From contig OZ038531.1 of NCBI GenBank assembly GCA_964036665.1, forward strand, positions 23,394,591-23,458,590: 64,000 nucleotides of DNA, read 5' to 3'. The notes beneath the pieces were generated by a model. The model did not search any database, was not told the DNA's origin, and saw nothing but the letters and a program-made list of their open reading frames with translations. This stretch comes from Gordius sp. MW1 (Eukaryota; Nematomorpha; Gordioida; Gordea; Gordiidae). The translations under genes were made by a program, and so were the position numbers. Positions 12,801 through 25,639 of the stretch are shown here, one piece after another (the first letter of the stretch is position 1; the number at the start of each line of letters is the position of its first letter).

Positions 12801-15800
12801 AATTGACTCTTCTTCATCTTAATCTCCTGTTAGATCCTCTCAGATTCATGACTAGTCATGTAGATATAATCATCAGAACCATCAAGAATTACTTGATAAA
12901 ATGTTATACCTGTTATTAAAAACCATCCTCAGACAAAGAAGTATCAAAAAACTGCACTTTTTAAGATTAGACATATTAAAAATCAAAAAATGTGGGGAAA
13001 ATCACACAAATAAGCACTTTGAAATACCTCGAGGAAAAGTATCATGTTAAAATCAGAGTTTAAAATTTGAATATTTTAAATAAAATGAAATTTATACAAA
13101 AAATTTCTTCACAAAAGGGTTTACAAAAATGGGTTTTAATCAGTCTTGTTAAGGAGCGGCGCTACAGGAGCGGCCACTCCTTTTAAATGAGGAGCGGGAG
13201 CGGGAGTCGCTCGGGCTGGAGCGGAGGAGCGCCGCTTCTCCGCTCCTTTAAATTTAATATATAAATTATATTATTTTTTAAATATTAAAAATGTTTGTTA
13301 ATTAAAATTTAATGAAAATATAGTTTTAATTTTATTTAAATTTAATTTATTATTCATTATTAAATGTTGAGCCGAGTTTTATTTTGATTTTTCAACTAAT
13401 CATTTGAAACATTAAACATCTGTTTTTCCTTTTGTATTTTTTTGAAAAACCTTGTAAATGTAAGTCATATTAATTTAATATTCATTTTATAGACATATAA
13501 TCAAAAATAGTTTTATAATGGATCTAGAGATAGAGATTATAGAAGATGAAGAAGAAACCGAAGTGGAATTTCCATTTCCACCATTTAAAAAATATTTCAA
13601 GCTTATTGATACAGATGATAAAGTCAGATTAAAGGCGAAATGCCTATTGTGCATTAATAACAAAATGATTTCTTTCTCTAAAATCAGCAGCTTTAATTTA
13701 AAAAAACACCTGAAGGTAAAATCAATATTTCTTTATTTTATAATAATTTTTTTAAAATGGTTTTAATTATATTTGGGCAATTCATTACATACATTAGTTG
13801 AACTTATAAATTTATATTTAGAAGGTACATGATAATCAACATTCAAAAATTGAAAATCATATCAAAAGTTTTAGTTATAATAAGTCTTCCTCTCCTGAGA
13901 AAAAACAGTCAATATTAAATTTTGGTCAAAAAACAATGAACCTACAAAAACTGAAGGAGATAATGCGATCATTGATTATGTCATTGAGACACTGGTTCCT
14001 TTATCAACTGTAGATAATCCTAGCTTTGTCAAAATGATAAAAACGTTTTCCCCTTCAGCAAAGGTAATGTGCCGCCAAACACTAATAGCAAAGATAGGTT
14101 TGCGTTATGATAAAATGATGGATGATAGTATAGAAATGCTTTCTGGAGAATCTTATTTGTGTACCACAGCTGATTGCTGGAGTGGATTTAGAAGGTAGTG
14201 CCTAGGTCTTAGGGGAGAGGCGTGGGTGTTTGTTAGAATCTCATTTAGAAAATTTATTACTTTTAAAAGCTAATAAAATATTATAAATATTTTAATATAT
14301 CATATAATATAAATAAAACGTTTTGATTAAAAAAATATGATTTTGTTTAGTGTACCTACTAAAAAAATGAAAATCAAAGGAGCGGTTATGGAGCGCCGCT
14401 CCATTAGTTGGAGCGGGAGCGCTCCTTTTAATAAGTAGTAGCGGGAGCGGGAGTTCGCTCCTTTTGAGAAGGTAGGAGCGGGAGCGGGAATCGCTACTTT
14501 TTAAAAGGAGCGTTAACAAGACTGGTTTTAATAATACATTTCAAAAAAAATGTTGAAAATTTTTTATTCTTTCATTTTATGGAAGGTGGGGTCGTGGAAG
14601 ACCCCGGGCACATCTATCTTAAAAACTATTGGATAAAAACTAGCCAAATTTTGCAGAGATAGTCTAAGGTAAATTTTGTTAAGCTACTGAAAAAATGAAA
14701 TTGTAATATATTTACTAATTTATTTTGTACAGCATTTTTAAACGGCTTGGGGTCATTATTACCCCACCCGACCTACGAAGTGTTAAATAGATCTACTTTG
14801 ACAGTATACAAACACATATAAAAGGTCTGGGTTTTGTTTGGTCGACCTTTAATGTTAGTCAATTAAACGTAAACAGACACCAAAGATTTTTTTGATCTGT
14901 TTTCATTGGTCAACCTCTAAGTTTAGTCGAAATTTGAAAAGCAGCAGACCAGAATCGACCGTTACTCTTAGTTAAACCAAAGATCGGCCAAACAAAACCC
15001 AGCCGTTCTAACAACACATAATACATATAATAATAAAAGTAAAAATACTTCGGATTGTTTGAGGTATGTTAAAATTTCTTCCGCGTATTCGGGCACGCTA
15101 AAAATATCGTTTGGTTGTTCATTTCGAGGCTGTTCGGTCTCCAAGACCACAACCATTGGCGACGGTGCTAAGCATTTCAAATATGTATATTATACCAATT
15201 AATTCAACCGCAATTACAGAACGTTGGGAGCAGATGAAAGTATAAGAAAAAATGTGAAGTAGTATTTAAAATCTTATCAACACTAACTTCGAAAATCATG
15301 CCATCTGCTTAATAAATGAAAGGTAATTTTATGTGAATTAAGTCATGTTTAGGGAAAAAGATCCAATAGATTCAACGTCTCATGGCTCTACATCACGCAC
15401 AAACAAACATTTTTAGGCCGTTCTATAAGCAAAATGCTATATTTGCTCGAGGTGAATTCCTGCTCTCCTCCAAAAACAATATATAATAACTTTTTTATTT
15501 AAACCAAGGGTAATGTTATAAGGCGCTGGTCAAATCGATTAGCAAGCTCATAGTTGTAGTTCAGTGTTAACATACAAAGGATCGTTTCACTCAAGCGACA
15601 GAACAAGACGCATAAAATTCTGTACTTTAAAATCAAAAGAGATGCGCTATCATATATATGTATTTATATTGAAAAGGCTTATTTGGAGAAATTTAAGGAT
15701 TATACAAGATCTCGTAGGCCTTAAATCTAACTTGGCCCTAAATTCTGGTTTTAAGGAAGAAAACAAATTGTTCCAAAATTAGTATCCCGTTATATCTATT

Positions 15801-17542
15801 TAAAAATTCAAAATGGTTCTCTCGTTGAACGAAATAATCCAGCCTATCGCAGATAAAATAAAACTTAACTAATAACTAGTGATGCGCATGTGTGTATTAG
15901 TGTTGTAAAAACGGCTGGGTTTTGTTTGATCGACCCAGACCAAGTTTTTTTTGGTCTGTTTTTCTTAGTCGACTTCTAGGCTTGGTCGAAATTGGAAAAA
16001 CAGACCAGAATCGAACGTTAGTCTTAGTTGAAGCAAATCCAGCGCTTTTACAACACTAGTATGCACAACCTAGTATCACTCTAGCAGACCACTACATCGA
16101 GCACAAAGATAATGAATGCACTGATATGGAAAGAAGTTGCTAAGAAAGCTGGTCCTTTTTAAATCTATTCAAATAGTAAAATTGACTAAAAAAGGTCGTT
16201 TTTATAAATTTTACGTTTTTGCACAATTAATGGTATCTATACTACTTAAACAAAGGGAGCTTAGTGTGTCATGTTCAATTTTAACTTATTACAGGGGTTT
16301 GGTTTTAAAAATATCAACTGCATTATCTCATTTCCTCAGACAATTCAAAAAATAAAACAAATGTTTAAAATAATATGAATTTTATTTACTTATCTTTTAA
16401 AGAGTGATTATTTGTGACTTATTTAAAAATTACTTTTGAAGGAAAACATTTATTATGGAAGAAAACAATGGTGTTTTTTGGTATTCTAAATTGCATATAA
16501 ATTTCAAAATAAAAATTAATATAGTGCTGCTTGTGTTGGAACCTAAGTTGTTTATAATTAAAAAAGTCAACTTATTTAAGTTTTTCATATAGCCTTATAA
16601 ATTATTATAACCTGTATTTTCTTGTAATATTATCTGTGATAGGCAGTCAACTTATTCATTTTTGTTTATTGCTAACCATAATTTAGATTATATCTCATCT
16701 AACACAGAGCTTAAATATCTCATTAAAATTATGCAATTAGTTTTGGATGGTAATGGAGATTTTTTTAGTAAAGTGGCAAAAATATTTTAAATAATATTTG
16801 ACCATTTTTCTATGATAAATCTTAGTATTGTTTTTTATTACAATAATGTTTACCATTGATTGATTTAGATATTGGAGTTTGTTCAGCATCATCTTCAACA
16901 CTGTGCATAGAAACATTGATAGAATCATTAAGTGCAATTTTGTGTAAATTTGGCCCATCATAGACATTTGTATCACAATCTTTTTTTAAAGTTGTACATG
17001 AGGGCAGAACACGTGAAGATGCGAGGCTTGTATGATTAATGTTAGATTGTGTATTGCAGCTTATATTTTGAGAAAGTAAAGATATTGAATTGGTAAACGT
17101 GGTAATTTGAGACACTGTTTCCTGAGAGTTAACATCATTTTTAGGCAATAATTTGTGAGGAGAAAAATGTTCTGTGTGATATTGGGTTGTGTATATAGAA
17201 GATGAATTTGGAACATTTTGATTAAGATTGCATGAGGTATAGGAAAAATATCCTTTATCAAGACAATTGTCAACATTCTTTATTGCATTTTGATTGGCAA
17301 ATAAGTTGACCTAGGAAAATTAATTTATTATTTACTTGATATAAACTTACATTTTTGGGGTATGAGTCCTTGCAATTTACGTTAATGACACCAAGAGCTT
17401 GCCTTTTGTTTGGGTAAAGAATATTTTTACCTGGATTTTCAAAGGATTCAATTTTAGATTTGCTGATATTTTCTTTGGATGCTTCATGATTCTTATGCGG
17501 ATTCTCGGCTTTGATGTGCCAATTGCTACGATTTCTTGACAT
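9899..17542 (-). CDS. CCNA: Cyclin A, complete, 8 exons
   Basis: Cyclin A activates CDK2/CDK1 in S phase and at mitotic entry and is destroyed by the APC/C. Exons on the minus strand: 17351-17542 (ATG at 17542), 16854-17310, 15049-15167, 11632-11855, 11320-11524, 10637-10750, 10418-10554, 9899-9986 (TAA). All borders are AG/GT and phases close, giving 511 residues against about 430 in human cyclin A2. Exon 1 holds 'RQALGVINVN', a canonical RxxL destruction box. Exon 3 has the A-type 'SPMVVVLE' patch and 'PEYAEEILTYLK'. The cyclin box begins 'QPDITYSMRATVIDWLVEVG' and continues 'LHLACSYVDRFLS', 'KFEEIYPPD', 'YITDGTYTKEQVIRME'. The CDK-contact MRAI/VDW region is kept (MRATVIDW). The C-terminal cyclin fold ends in 'YNEVAKLSTPP'. 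The tail exon is short and was placed by its phase and its likeness to the cyclin A end. Intron 3 (11856-15048) carries nested transposons. Confidence 0.95.
13141..14524 (+). mobile_element. hAT-like DNA transposon, internally deleted
   Basis: The terminal repeats cagtcttgttaa / ttaacaagactg are flanked by a perfect 8-bp duplication, gttttaat (13133-13140 and 14525-14532). Both ends carry GC-rich subterminal arrays of 'ggagcgggagcg' words, probable transposase binding sites. The interior keeps transposase remnants on the plus strand. It is nested in the TTAA element, which is itself inside the cyclin A intron, antisense to the gene. Confidence 0.9.
13518..14197 (+). pseudogene. hAT transposase remnant (BED finger + N-terminal core)
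   Basis: Exon 13518-13715 starts ATG and is very acidic. It is followed by 'KCLLC' and 'NLKKHLK', joined across a GT..AG intron (acceptor near 13822) to 'KVHDNQHS'. This gives a BED-type Cx2C...Hx3H zinc finger. Further on, 'VPLSTVDNPSFVKMIKTF' and 'MLSGESYLCTTADCWSG' match the hAT catalytic region around the first acidic residue. A one-base frameshift lies in the A-run near 13927. The frame stops at about 14197, so most of the catalytic domain and the C-terminal dimerisation region are gone. Confidence 0.75.
14821..15016. repeat. MITE, TGTTGTAAAAACGGC family
   Basis: Ends 'ggtctgggttttgtttggtc' and 'aaaacccagccgttctaacaaca', with shared internal words. Its right edge is only about 30 bp from the 5' splice site of cyclin A exon 15049-15167. 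Confidence 0.85.
15901..16055. repeat. MITE, TGTTGTAAAAACGGC family
   Basis: A short, well-kept copy: starts 'tgttgtaaaaacggctggg' and ends 'agcgcttttacaaca'. It lies in the cyclin A intron between exons 2 and 3. Confidence 0.9.
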
Positions 17543-18393
17543 CTATATGAATTACTTGACGTGCCCTTAACTAATTAGATATACATTTTGGAACATAAAT
17601 TAGAATAAATAATTTTCTATGAAAGTCAGATGGTTAAAAATTATTAAAAGGATAAAAATGGTTAAAACGGATTATTAAAGACGCCAAGCCTTAACAATAT
17701 CGTTAAAAATCCACATGATGATATTGTATGGATTAGCGTTTTGCTTATGCGTAAACAAAATTGAATGATTGCGGGCTTTACCTATAGCCAATGAACACAA
17801 GGCATTTAAATTCTATAAAGGAACGCAGGAACTTTGCTAGGCTTTTACATCTTAAGCTGTGTGATATTCGATAATTGTATATATCAATTTTTTCCAATAT
17901 AAAAATAAAATAAAGCTTATACTAAGTTAAAATCTGTAGGTTACTTTTAAATAAAATTTATATCTATTGTTTCGATACTAAGGACGCTGAATAACAACAA
18001 TCTTTTGTAGAGTAGCGTAAATAATATTTATCACCTACTTATGATGATCCCGTTTGCAAATAAATTTTTATTAAATATTCTTATAAATATGTTATAATAG
18101 ATATGACAGATATAACGTTTTTAGATCTAAGCAAGCATGATTTTAACATATATTTTATCTAAGAGAACGATTTTGGAATAATATGAGCTCACTCATAATG
18201 AAATATAATGTATTATCTCTACATTTTAAATTTTACTTTTTGCTCATCTCTTACAAAATATATGAAATAAGTTGTCAGTATCTGTCAGCCCCCCCCCCCA
18301 AAAAAAGCTATATATAAGTTATTATCATTTGTTCAAGTTATTTATATCATTTACTGTCAATGTAATATAATTCGCTATATAAGGAGCGGAATT

Positions 18394-18457
18394 GGATTGA
18401 TAAAATGAGTAGAGGATTGCCGCTCTTCAGGCAATCCTCTACTAATTTTATAATCTA
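18394..18457. repeat. Mini fold-back (related to the hammerhead-like repeats)
   Basis: Left arm 'ggattgataaaatgagtag' plus 'aggattgcc', loop 'gctcttca', right arm 'ggcaatcctctact' plus 'aattttataatctaacc'. The outer words 'ggattgata..atg.gtagagg' are those that open the fold-backs at 36205 and 58961, but the ribozyme-like core is absent. Confidence 0.7.
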
Positions 18458-18744
18458 ACCCCACCACTCGTATACTACGATTTATAGATCATTTATAATC
18501 TTCCACAAAAAGAATAGGTAAGGCCAACTACATAAGTATTTCCAACGAGTTCGAGTGGTCTCAAAAGTTTTTACATAATGCTCATTCTATTTTTCAGTAG
18601 AGTATTCTGAGGTGGTTCTTACAGAAATTAGTGAGAAAAGTTGTTTTAGCTCCCTATTTTTAAATGAATTACTTATTTTTAATTTCTGCGGTTGATATTA
18701 TGGCATTTAAGCTGATTAATAATTGTCCAAGTTGATCATCCTAA

Positions 18745-19215
18745 AAAAATTTGGTTGTGAGCAGCAGACACCAGAAAAGCCCGGCACGCTGTTTGACATT
18801 GCCCGTACAGACCACCAGCCGGGCCTGTCAACTGTCTTGAAATTTTGACCGGGCTCGGGTGGGCACCATAACAAGTTTCGGGCAATTCGGGTTTAATGAA
18901 ATTCTTTTATAGAGTTTATTATTTTGTCAATTTTTTATTTGATTGTATAAAATTTATTGGTCGTGGTTGTTATCCAAAAAAACTGATAATTTTATTAAAT
19001 TATTTTGGAAAATATGACGAAATTATTATAAAAAAATTATTATAAATTGAAATTATTATTTCGGGGGGGGGGGGCAATTGGGGCAGCTTTAATGATTCGG
19101 GCGTACACATAGGAGGTTTCGGACGGGCTCGGGCGGGTAATTTTAAAATGTTATAGGGCCGGGTTTGAGCAGAGGAATTTATAAAAATTTGACCTCTGGT
19201 GAGCAGGCCTATTTT
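18745..19215. repeat. G/C-word repeat, hAT-MITE-like
   Basis: Contains opposed 'gccgggcctg', 'gaccgggctcgggtggg' and 'ggacgggctcgggcggg' words around an AT core and a G-run (19063-19074). No clear terminal repeat or target duplication was found. Similar 'gtcgggtcgggttggg' words occur at 29001-29137. Confidence 0.35.
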
Positions 19216-19514
19216 TGTCTTTTAATGAAATTTGATTAAAATATACAACTATAATCTAATAACATAGCCTTATAAGGCATGTGACAATCATTTTTTAATT
19301 TGGAAATCTAATGACTAGAATGATTGATTTTAGGATTATAGTGTAGCTACCTCACATAACTAAAACAAGCCTTACATTTCTAGAGAGCTTTCATAAACAC
19401 GCTAAAAAATTATAAATAGCAGACATATAATTTAAAATCCCCGGCCGATAGCTGGCCGCTTCTCGCATATCTTGTAATGCATTCAAGCTAGTAAAATTTC
19501 TATTATTATTCGCA

Positions 19515-19626
19515 TAGGCGTAGCCAAGGGGGGGGGGGCAGCATTTATGGATAAATTTTAAAAAATAATTATTTTGCCCCTCCCTAAATTATTATTGCCC
19601 CCTTCTCCAATGCTGGCTACGCCCAT
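19515..19626. repeat. MITE, GGGCGTAGCC family
   Basis: Starts 'ataggcgtagccaagg' and ends 'atgctggctacgcccatga'. The flanks ttattcgc / ttattcgt form a 7-of-8 target duplication. Confidence 0.8.
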
Positions 19627-21111
19627 GATTATTCGTTTTATACTTATTAATATAACTTTTGATTTATCCATATTAAAACAAAAAATAACGTTTTATAATC
19701 TTCTGCTCATCATAAATCGTAAATTGAATGTATTTTAATTTATTTCAAGTCTTGATTTTAACTAATAGAAATAATAATGGGTTTTGAAACTATTTACCAA
19801 ATTTTAGTTTAAAAATATTCAAATTATACAAACATTGAAGCTAGTTTTTAGCAAACAATATACATTAAAAATATATTTTCACATTGTGGGCATTTAGTGA
19901 TTTATCCAATTGACACGGAAACCTCTATTTATATTGCTATTGTTTCGTCGTCAGGGACGCTTGGGAAGAGCGTTTTAAATTTTATAAAGAACTTAATAAA
20001 CGCTCGGTCCCTTCAAAAATATCGAATAGTTTTCTACTAAGACAATCAATCGCCGTTGCGATCGCTAAATCCAATTTTTATTCCCTGATGGCTCAATGCC
20101 CATTCTTAAAGAAGGCGAAGAAATGGATAATGCCTTTTAATCCTTTTATTTTTCAATATTTTCGTTTTTGTATTTTTTTATTACTTCCATTTAATACGTA
20201 ATACTTTTCGATAATAACGCATTTTAATATTAAAAAAACAACTTTATAACAAAATATATATATATATATAAATATTCGGCCCATTTATAAAATCCCTAAC
20301 TATACTTTGGCTAAGAAAAATTACATGGATTCGCGTTGATAAATAATAAAATTTTTCTTCCTTATATTAAAATAATCACCAGACTAGGTCTACAAATATC
20401 ACATCTATTTCAAATTTCATTTTCCTCCATTCTATTTATTGTTTGATTTGAAATAATAGTTTGGTTTTCAAAATTTATCATCTTTATAACTTAAAAGTGA
20501 ACAAATTGATCTTAATTTTTTCTCTTAATATCTATTAATTGCCAAAATATTATATTAGTACAAGATGTATAAGTGGTTTTAATTATAAAAAACTCCCGTT
20601 TTTCAATTTTAAAAACGTGGGTCAAAAATGTTATCTCCTTTATTTATAGAAATATCAAAGAAGCAGAGTCTAGAGAAAAAAGATTGTTTCATTGGATTAT
20701 ATTAAATGCGAGTTTAGAGGAATAATAATGGGGCAAATAACCTAACTCCTCTATGATATTTTATTTCTCACTTCAAATGAACATATAATTTAGTTGACTA
20801 AAAAATAAAGGACTAAATTGACATTACATTAGGTGTATAAGAGGGTAAGGCACAGTAGCATAGCCACCTGTCCAAACAACATACATACCCTGCTCTTTAA
20901 AGACGCTCCCTTCTTCACTCATTTACTTGGAGACCCGAGGCCTTATTAGAATCACGCGTTGGCAATAAATGTATTTTGGCCTACTTTGAATAAAAAATAT
21001 TTGCCCACCATTTCAAGTTTTAAAACATTACGCGATGTATTCTTGAATTAAAAGATAGTCGAGGAGGTAATGAAAAATGTGTGGACATTAGAACGTTACA
21101 TTCTAACGGTC

Positions 21112-21250
21112 GGGGGCGTAGCTAGCATTGGAATTAGAGGGGGGGGGCAATAATAGATTAGGGAGGGGCAAAATAATCATTTTTTGGAATTTTAGCCATA
21201 ATTTAGGATTTAGTGGGGGGCAGTAGCCCCTCCCTGCCCCCCTTGCTAAC
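21112..21250. repeat. MITE, GGGCGTAGCC family, right end worn
   Basis: Starts 'gggggcgtagctagcattgg', then a G-run and 'ggaggggcaaaat'. Ends 'tgccccccttgctaacg'. Confidence 0.7.
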
Positions 21251-24200
21251 GAACAATCGATATAAGCAGTCTATTTTAGAGAGGTGGGGGAGGGGTTGTG
21301 TGCATGAGAAAGCCCATTAAATCTGTCATTTGGACAAAGCATGGCTAAGCCGATATGAAATGGGTTAACGCCTTACACTAGTAGTATTATATGTGAGACA
21401 CATATATAGTATTAAATAGCTTCCGTGGACGTTTTAAAGGGGTACCTCTGCTACTGGCTACAGTTTGTGGCTTGTTGTTGTACACATATAATGCCAGCCA
21501 GGTGAATTATGTATATGAAAGGGGGGAGCGCGTCCTTCCCTTCCTATTACGTCCCTAGCTATAATGTATAGTATGGAAGCGTGTTAAAGGCAAATGAATG
21601 AACGAATGTTGCGTTGTTAAAAGAGACGCCAGGAGGGTAGTAAGTAGTATTAAAGGTGTCAGATGGCATGCATCACCATTGATTACTCCTTCCCATTGTC
21701 CAGCAGCTAAAGGTGTGTGGTGTGGAATTGCATGCAATATAATTTGAAAGGAGCCGATCGATAATGTGTGTGTGTGCATGTAGGTGTATTGTACACTCAA
21801 AATTAAATGGCGCACGAGGAGGGGGCAATGTGCTCATTAAGGGTTAGAGGAATAATGACTTTATTTTTAGTAGACCGTTAAGTCATTTCGGAGAAGGCTT
21901 TGATTAAAAGCGGCCCCCATGTTCGGGCGAAAGGTGTCAAATTTTCATTGTTTTAAACACTAAGTATTTTGGAACGCGGTGCGAAATGAATTAAACTTAC
22001 AATAAAATAATTTTGAAAAAAATTGTTTATATTTAGAGTATATTACTTAATTTAAAATAATTCGCAAAATTAGATCAAAGGGTAATGTCGATTCAAAGGT
22101 ATTCTTTACAAAAAAATAAGCTAGTCTCAACGTTATTTATTGATGTGGAAGGTTAAATTAATCCATCATCCTTTTTTAATTCAGTAAAACGTTATATCAA
22201 GGAAAACCCGAATTAAACATAAAAGTAACATGGAATCACAATCTTGGAACCTTTGTTATTTTTTGTTTTACACAAAAAATTTGTCATAAATGTAAATGAT
22301 GTGAGCTAACAAATAATTAGGATTTATGTTTGTAGAACGGTTAATTACAAAAAATTAGTGTTTAGAATAACAGAGTATTGTGGCTAATTTTGTTAAATAT
22401 ACTTTTAAATTGAATAAAAAGGTTTTTTGCTCCGCCATAAAATGTGCTTACTTTAATTTTATTAAAATTTTAGTGGTTTCATCCATTTTAACTTGACTAT
22501 CGCTAATAATTATACACTAGATCAACGTAATAATCAAAAGATCATAATTTTTCAAAACTATCAACCATAAGTCTAAATTTTTATTCATATATTAAATCAT
22601 TAAATCTCCTCACAATAAACTTTTATGATAAGAGCGGGGTAAGTATTCAGCACCTCCCCCCATAGCTGACCTTGGTTAAATGATTTAAATTAGAGTATTC
22701 TCTTTCCTCTTTATTTATATATAAGTAGACGGTTTTAGTGAACGTGTCCTACATATTTTAGAAGATAAGGTTCAGTAATCAAAGTACATAAACCCCTTTA
22801 AAGCTCATCCGCCCCCCCCCCACCCGAATCGCATTAGAAAACGGTAAAGTTGTCTGGAGAAGTAGTATTCTACAGAACTTTTGTGTCTGCCCACATCCCA
22901 GACACACACGTTTTATTCATCTGAGATAACCTTAAATCTCCCTTCTTAATTTATTCAGGCGATGTTCCCTCCTGCCTGCCTGCCCCTTCTTAACATTATT
23001 AAATACACATACAGAGATATAATACAGTCCTGTCTGAGACCACAAGTTAAATACTACTTCACTCACGTCAGACTTTTAATTGTGCTTGTTAGAGTCCCTC
23101 CCTCCCTCTTCCACTAATGTCCTATTGTTCATATATGCATTGTATTGTATTGTCCATCGTGACACCAAAAGTGCTTAACTGGACGATCCATTTTATCAAC
23201 ACATATTGGTAATATCATAGCAGCAGCAGAAGGCATGATTTGTCAAAAAAGAATCTTTGGTGTGTTGATATAAAACGCTTTAAATCACATTTAAATTAAT
23301 ATGATTACTTTTAAAAACATTACATCGTTAAAAAAAACGCCAAGTCCTATCTTATAGAAATTCCAATAGTTTTAGTTTTGTTGAATCCCTTCCCTAACTA
23401 ATAGAAATCCATGCAGTGCCAGCTAGAGCATGATTTGCCTTTAATCACATCATAAGATGAACAATTGTAAAATTGATTGAAGTCCTACGGTTACAAAGTT
23501 AAAAATAATTAAGTTAGGAGGAGGGATGGGTAACTATACGCACACATGGCAGGGGAGCCATATGTTTCTAATCAATTGTTGATTACAATATACTTCTAAT
23601 GCAACAGACAGACCATTCACGATGAAAGCAATTCATCAATATATATCACACTCCTGAGTTGTTATTTGACCAATTTTAAATATAAGAATTAAAACGTTGG
23701 TGTTTAATTTTATTTCCACTTTTTGGGGGAATAAACATAAAATACATTATAACCAAAACAATCGTATGTTTTTATGGTGGACGGCATGAATGCAAATTGT
23801 AATTGCACAAAATTAAATAGGTAAAATGCATTTAGAGTGATTTAAATTGGTAATATTTTTCGGTAAAATCTTTTGAAGCAGCCTCCTGATATTGCTGTGC
23901 TGCGGTAAGGAACTAAATCGTTTTCAGAGATTTGGGAAGGAGATGTACCCGGGTAACGTTTTTCCATCCCTCCAAAAAACAGATGATTTATAGCATATGT
24001 TAAAAATAAAGCGTTTCAAAATAAATATTTAATAATAAAATAAAAAAGTAAAAATTGCATAAAATTTGAAATAAATGTAAAGGTTTAAAATAAATTTTTA
24101 TTGAGGAAGTTAATTTTCGATTAAAAGAATGCGGCAGTTAGGTTAAAAGCCTTTGCTGCACTAAACTAAATAATTAAAGATTCTAACATGGACGTGTTAA

Positions 24201-25639
24201 AAGTAGATTGACCCCAACTTAATTAAAACAAAAAAAAAGAAGATGTATTTGGGAAAAATTAGAAATTTCATTTAAATGCATATACTATAATCCCATCTAA
24301 GGTAAACTATTTATTAACTGTAAGTGGGTTTTGAGACTTAAAGTAAGATTAAATTAGTAGCCACTCCTTCCTCATACAGCACATCATAATTCTACTTTAG
24401 TCGTGTAATGACTAATGAGGAGACCGTGGGAGTTTTTGTTGGTCATCAACATCATCCGTGATAATAAAGGTAAAACAAAAGGGTGCTTTCACTTTCACCT
24501 TCATTACTACATTCGCAACATTTATACAAACGAGGGGGGGGGCAAATTAATGGGATCAAAAAAACAATGTTTTTGTTATGATAGGGTAATATTAATAAGT
24601 GGTAATTACAACGTTAATATAAGCAAATACTCTTTAATTTTAAGATAAAATTAAAATAAGGCTGATAATTTCTTACATATTTGTTTTTTGTAGTTGTGAT
24701 TTTTAAAACGTTCTCCCAATAATAATGTTAGGAACCTAATCATGATTTTTAATTGTAGTTGCTATGCACTTTATGTGCTCGTTTTTGGTTGTCCGTCCTG
24801 TCATGTCCAACTTGTATTTTTAATAATTGCTGTGGGTGGAGACTTATACGGGTTTTAAATGGCTGTGGACTTATGCTTCTGTAAACGACTTTTATTTTGC
24901 TTTCGCATATGACTAGCTAATGACCGCTGCTTGGCTTAAATTGTTTCGACCTTGCCCGAGCCGCAACTTGTCTAGGTTGTGGTTAACGGATATTATTAAT
25001 GAATCGATGTTTAAAGCTTTCCTTTTAATTCCATTTTAAGGGCTTTTATGTAAATTATATTTTCTTCATTTTTTATGGTCACCTATATCCTTCAAGTTTA
25101 AATCTCAGTTAGAGAGGTGGGCAATAGTAACACGGAGTGAAAACAGTTTAGGCTATAATTGGTTCAATTTAAAACGTTAAATATTAACATTTTTTATGAA
25201 ACATAATCCTTAAGATTATAGCTGACCACGCCTAAAAAAATTGAATGTTACTTTAAAAAAAGGGCAACGCATAGAATCGTATTATTCGGTGAAAAATTAA
25301 ATTTTTATTTACAATTAGTGTCTTAAATTTATAATCATATGAGAAATTTTTTAAGCATGTTGGGTTTTTAGGGCCTTCAAACAAATAAAAACAAAGTTAA
25401 ATCACTAAAAAATTCGAAGACAATATTGCATATGATTAATATTATTAGTGGGAATGTTAAAAAGAAATAAGCGAATATGATTTATACGTAGATAATACTA
25501 TAGATCGAGATTAATCTCTCTATATTAAAATAATAAATTTATAAAATAAAAGGGGATCCTAATTCCATTATGGGTGATAACAAGTAATCAAACACACAAG
25601 ACTCGTACAATGCCGAAAAAGTTGGGCGTGAGTCACGCC

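Larger units (their letters stand above)
11893..14782. mobile_element. TTAA-flanked element (piggyBac-like) in cyclin A intron 3
   Basis: Left end TTAA-cacttcgtagg (TTAA at 11889-11892) mirrors right end cctacgaagtg-TTAA (TTAA at 14783-14786). A TTAA target site with inverted ends is the piggyBac signature. The interior has no open transposase. It is interrupted by the hAT-like element at 13141-14524; without that, it would be about 1.5 kb. The superfamily assignment rests on the target site only. Confidence 0.6.
17543..25639. other. Gene-poor AT-rich spacer
   Basis: About 8 kb upstream of cyclin A with no exon I can support on either strand. The near part (17543 to about 18100) should contain the cyclin A promoter; I see no definite motif. 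The rest holds a small fold-back (18394-18457), a G/C-rich repeat (18745-19215), two GGGCGTAGCC-family MITEs and simple repeats. A fragment at about 24755-24805 shares 'ttgctatgca', 'gctcgtttttggttgtccgtcc' with the element at 26427. Confidence 0.5.
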
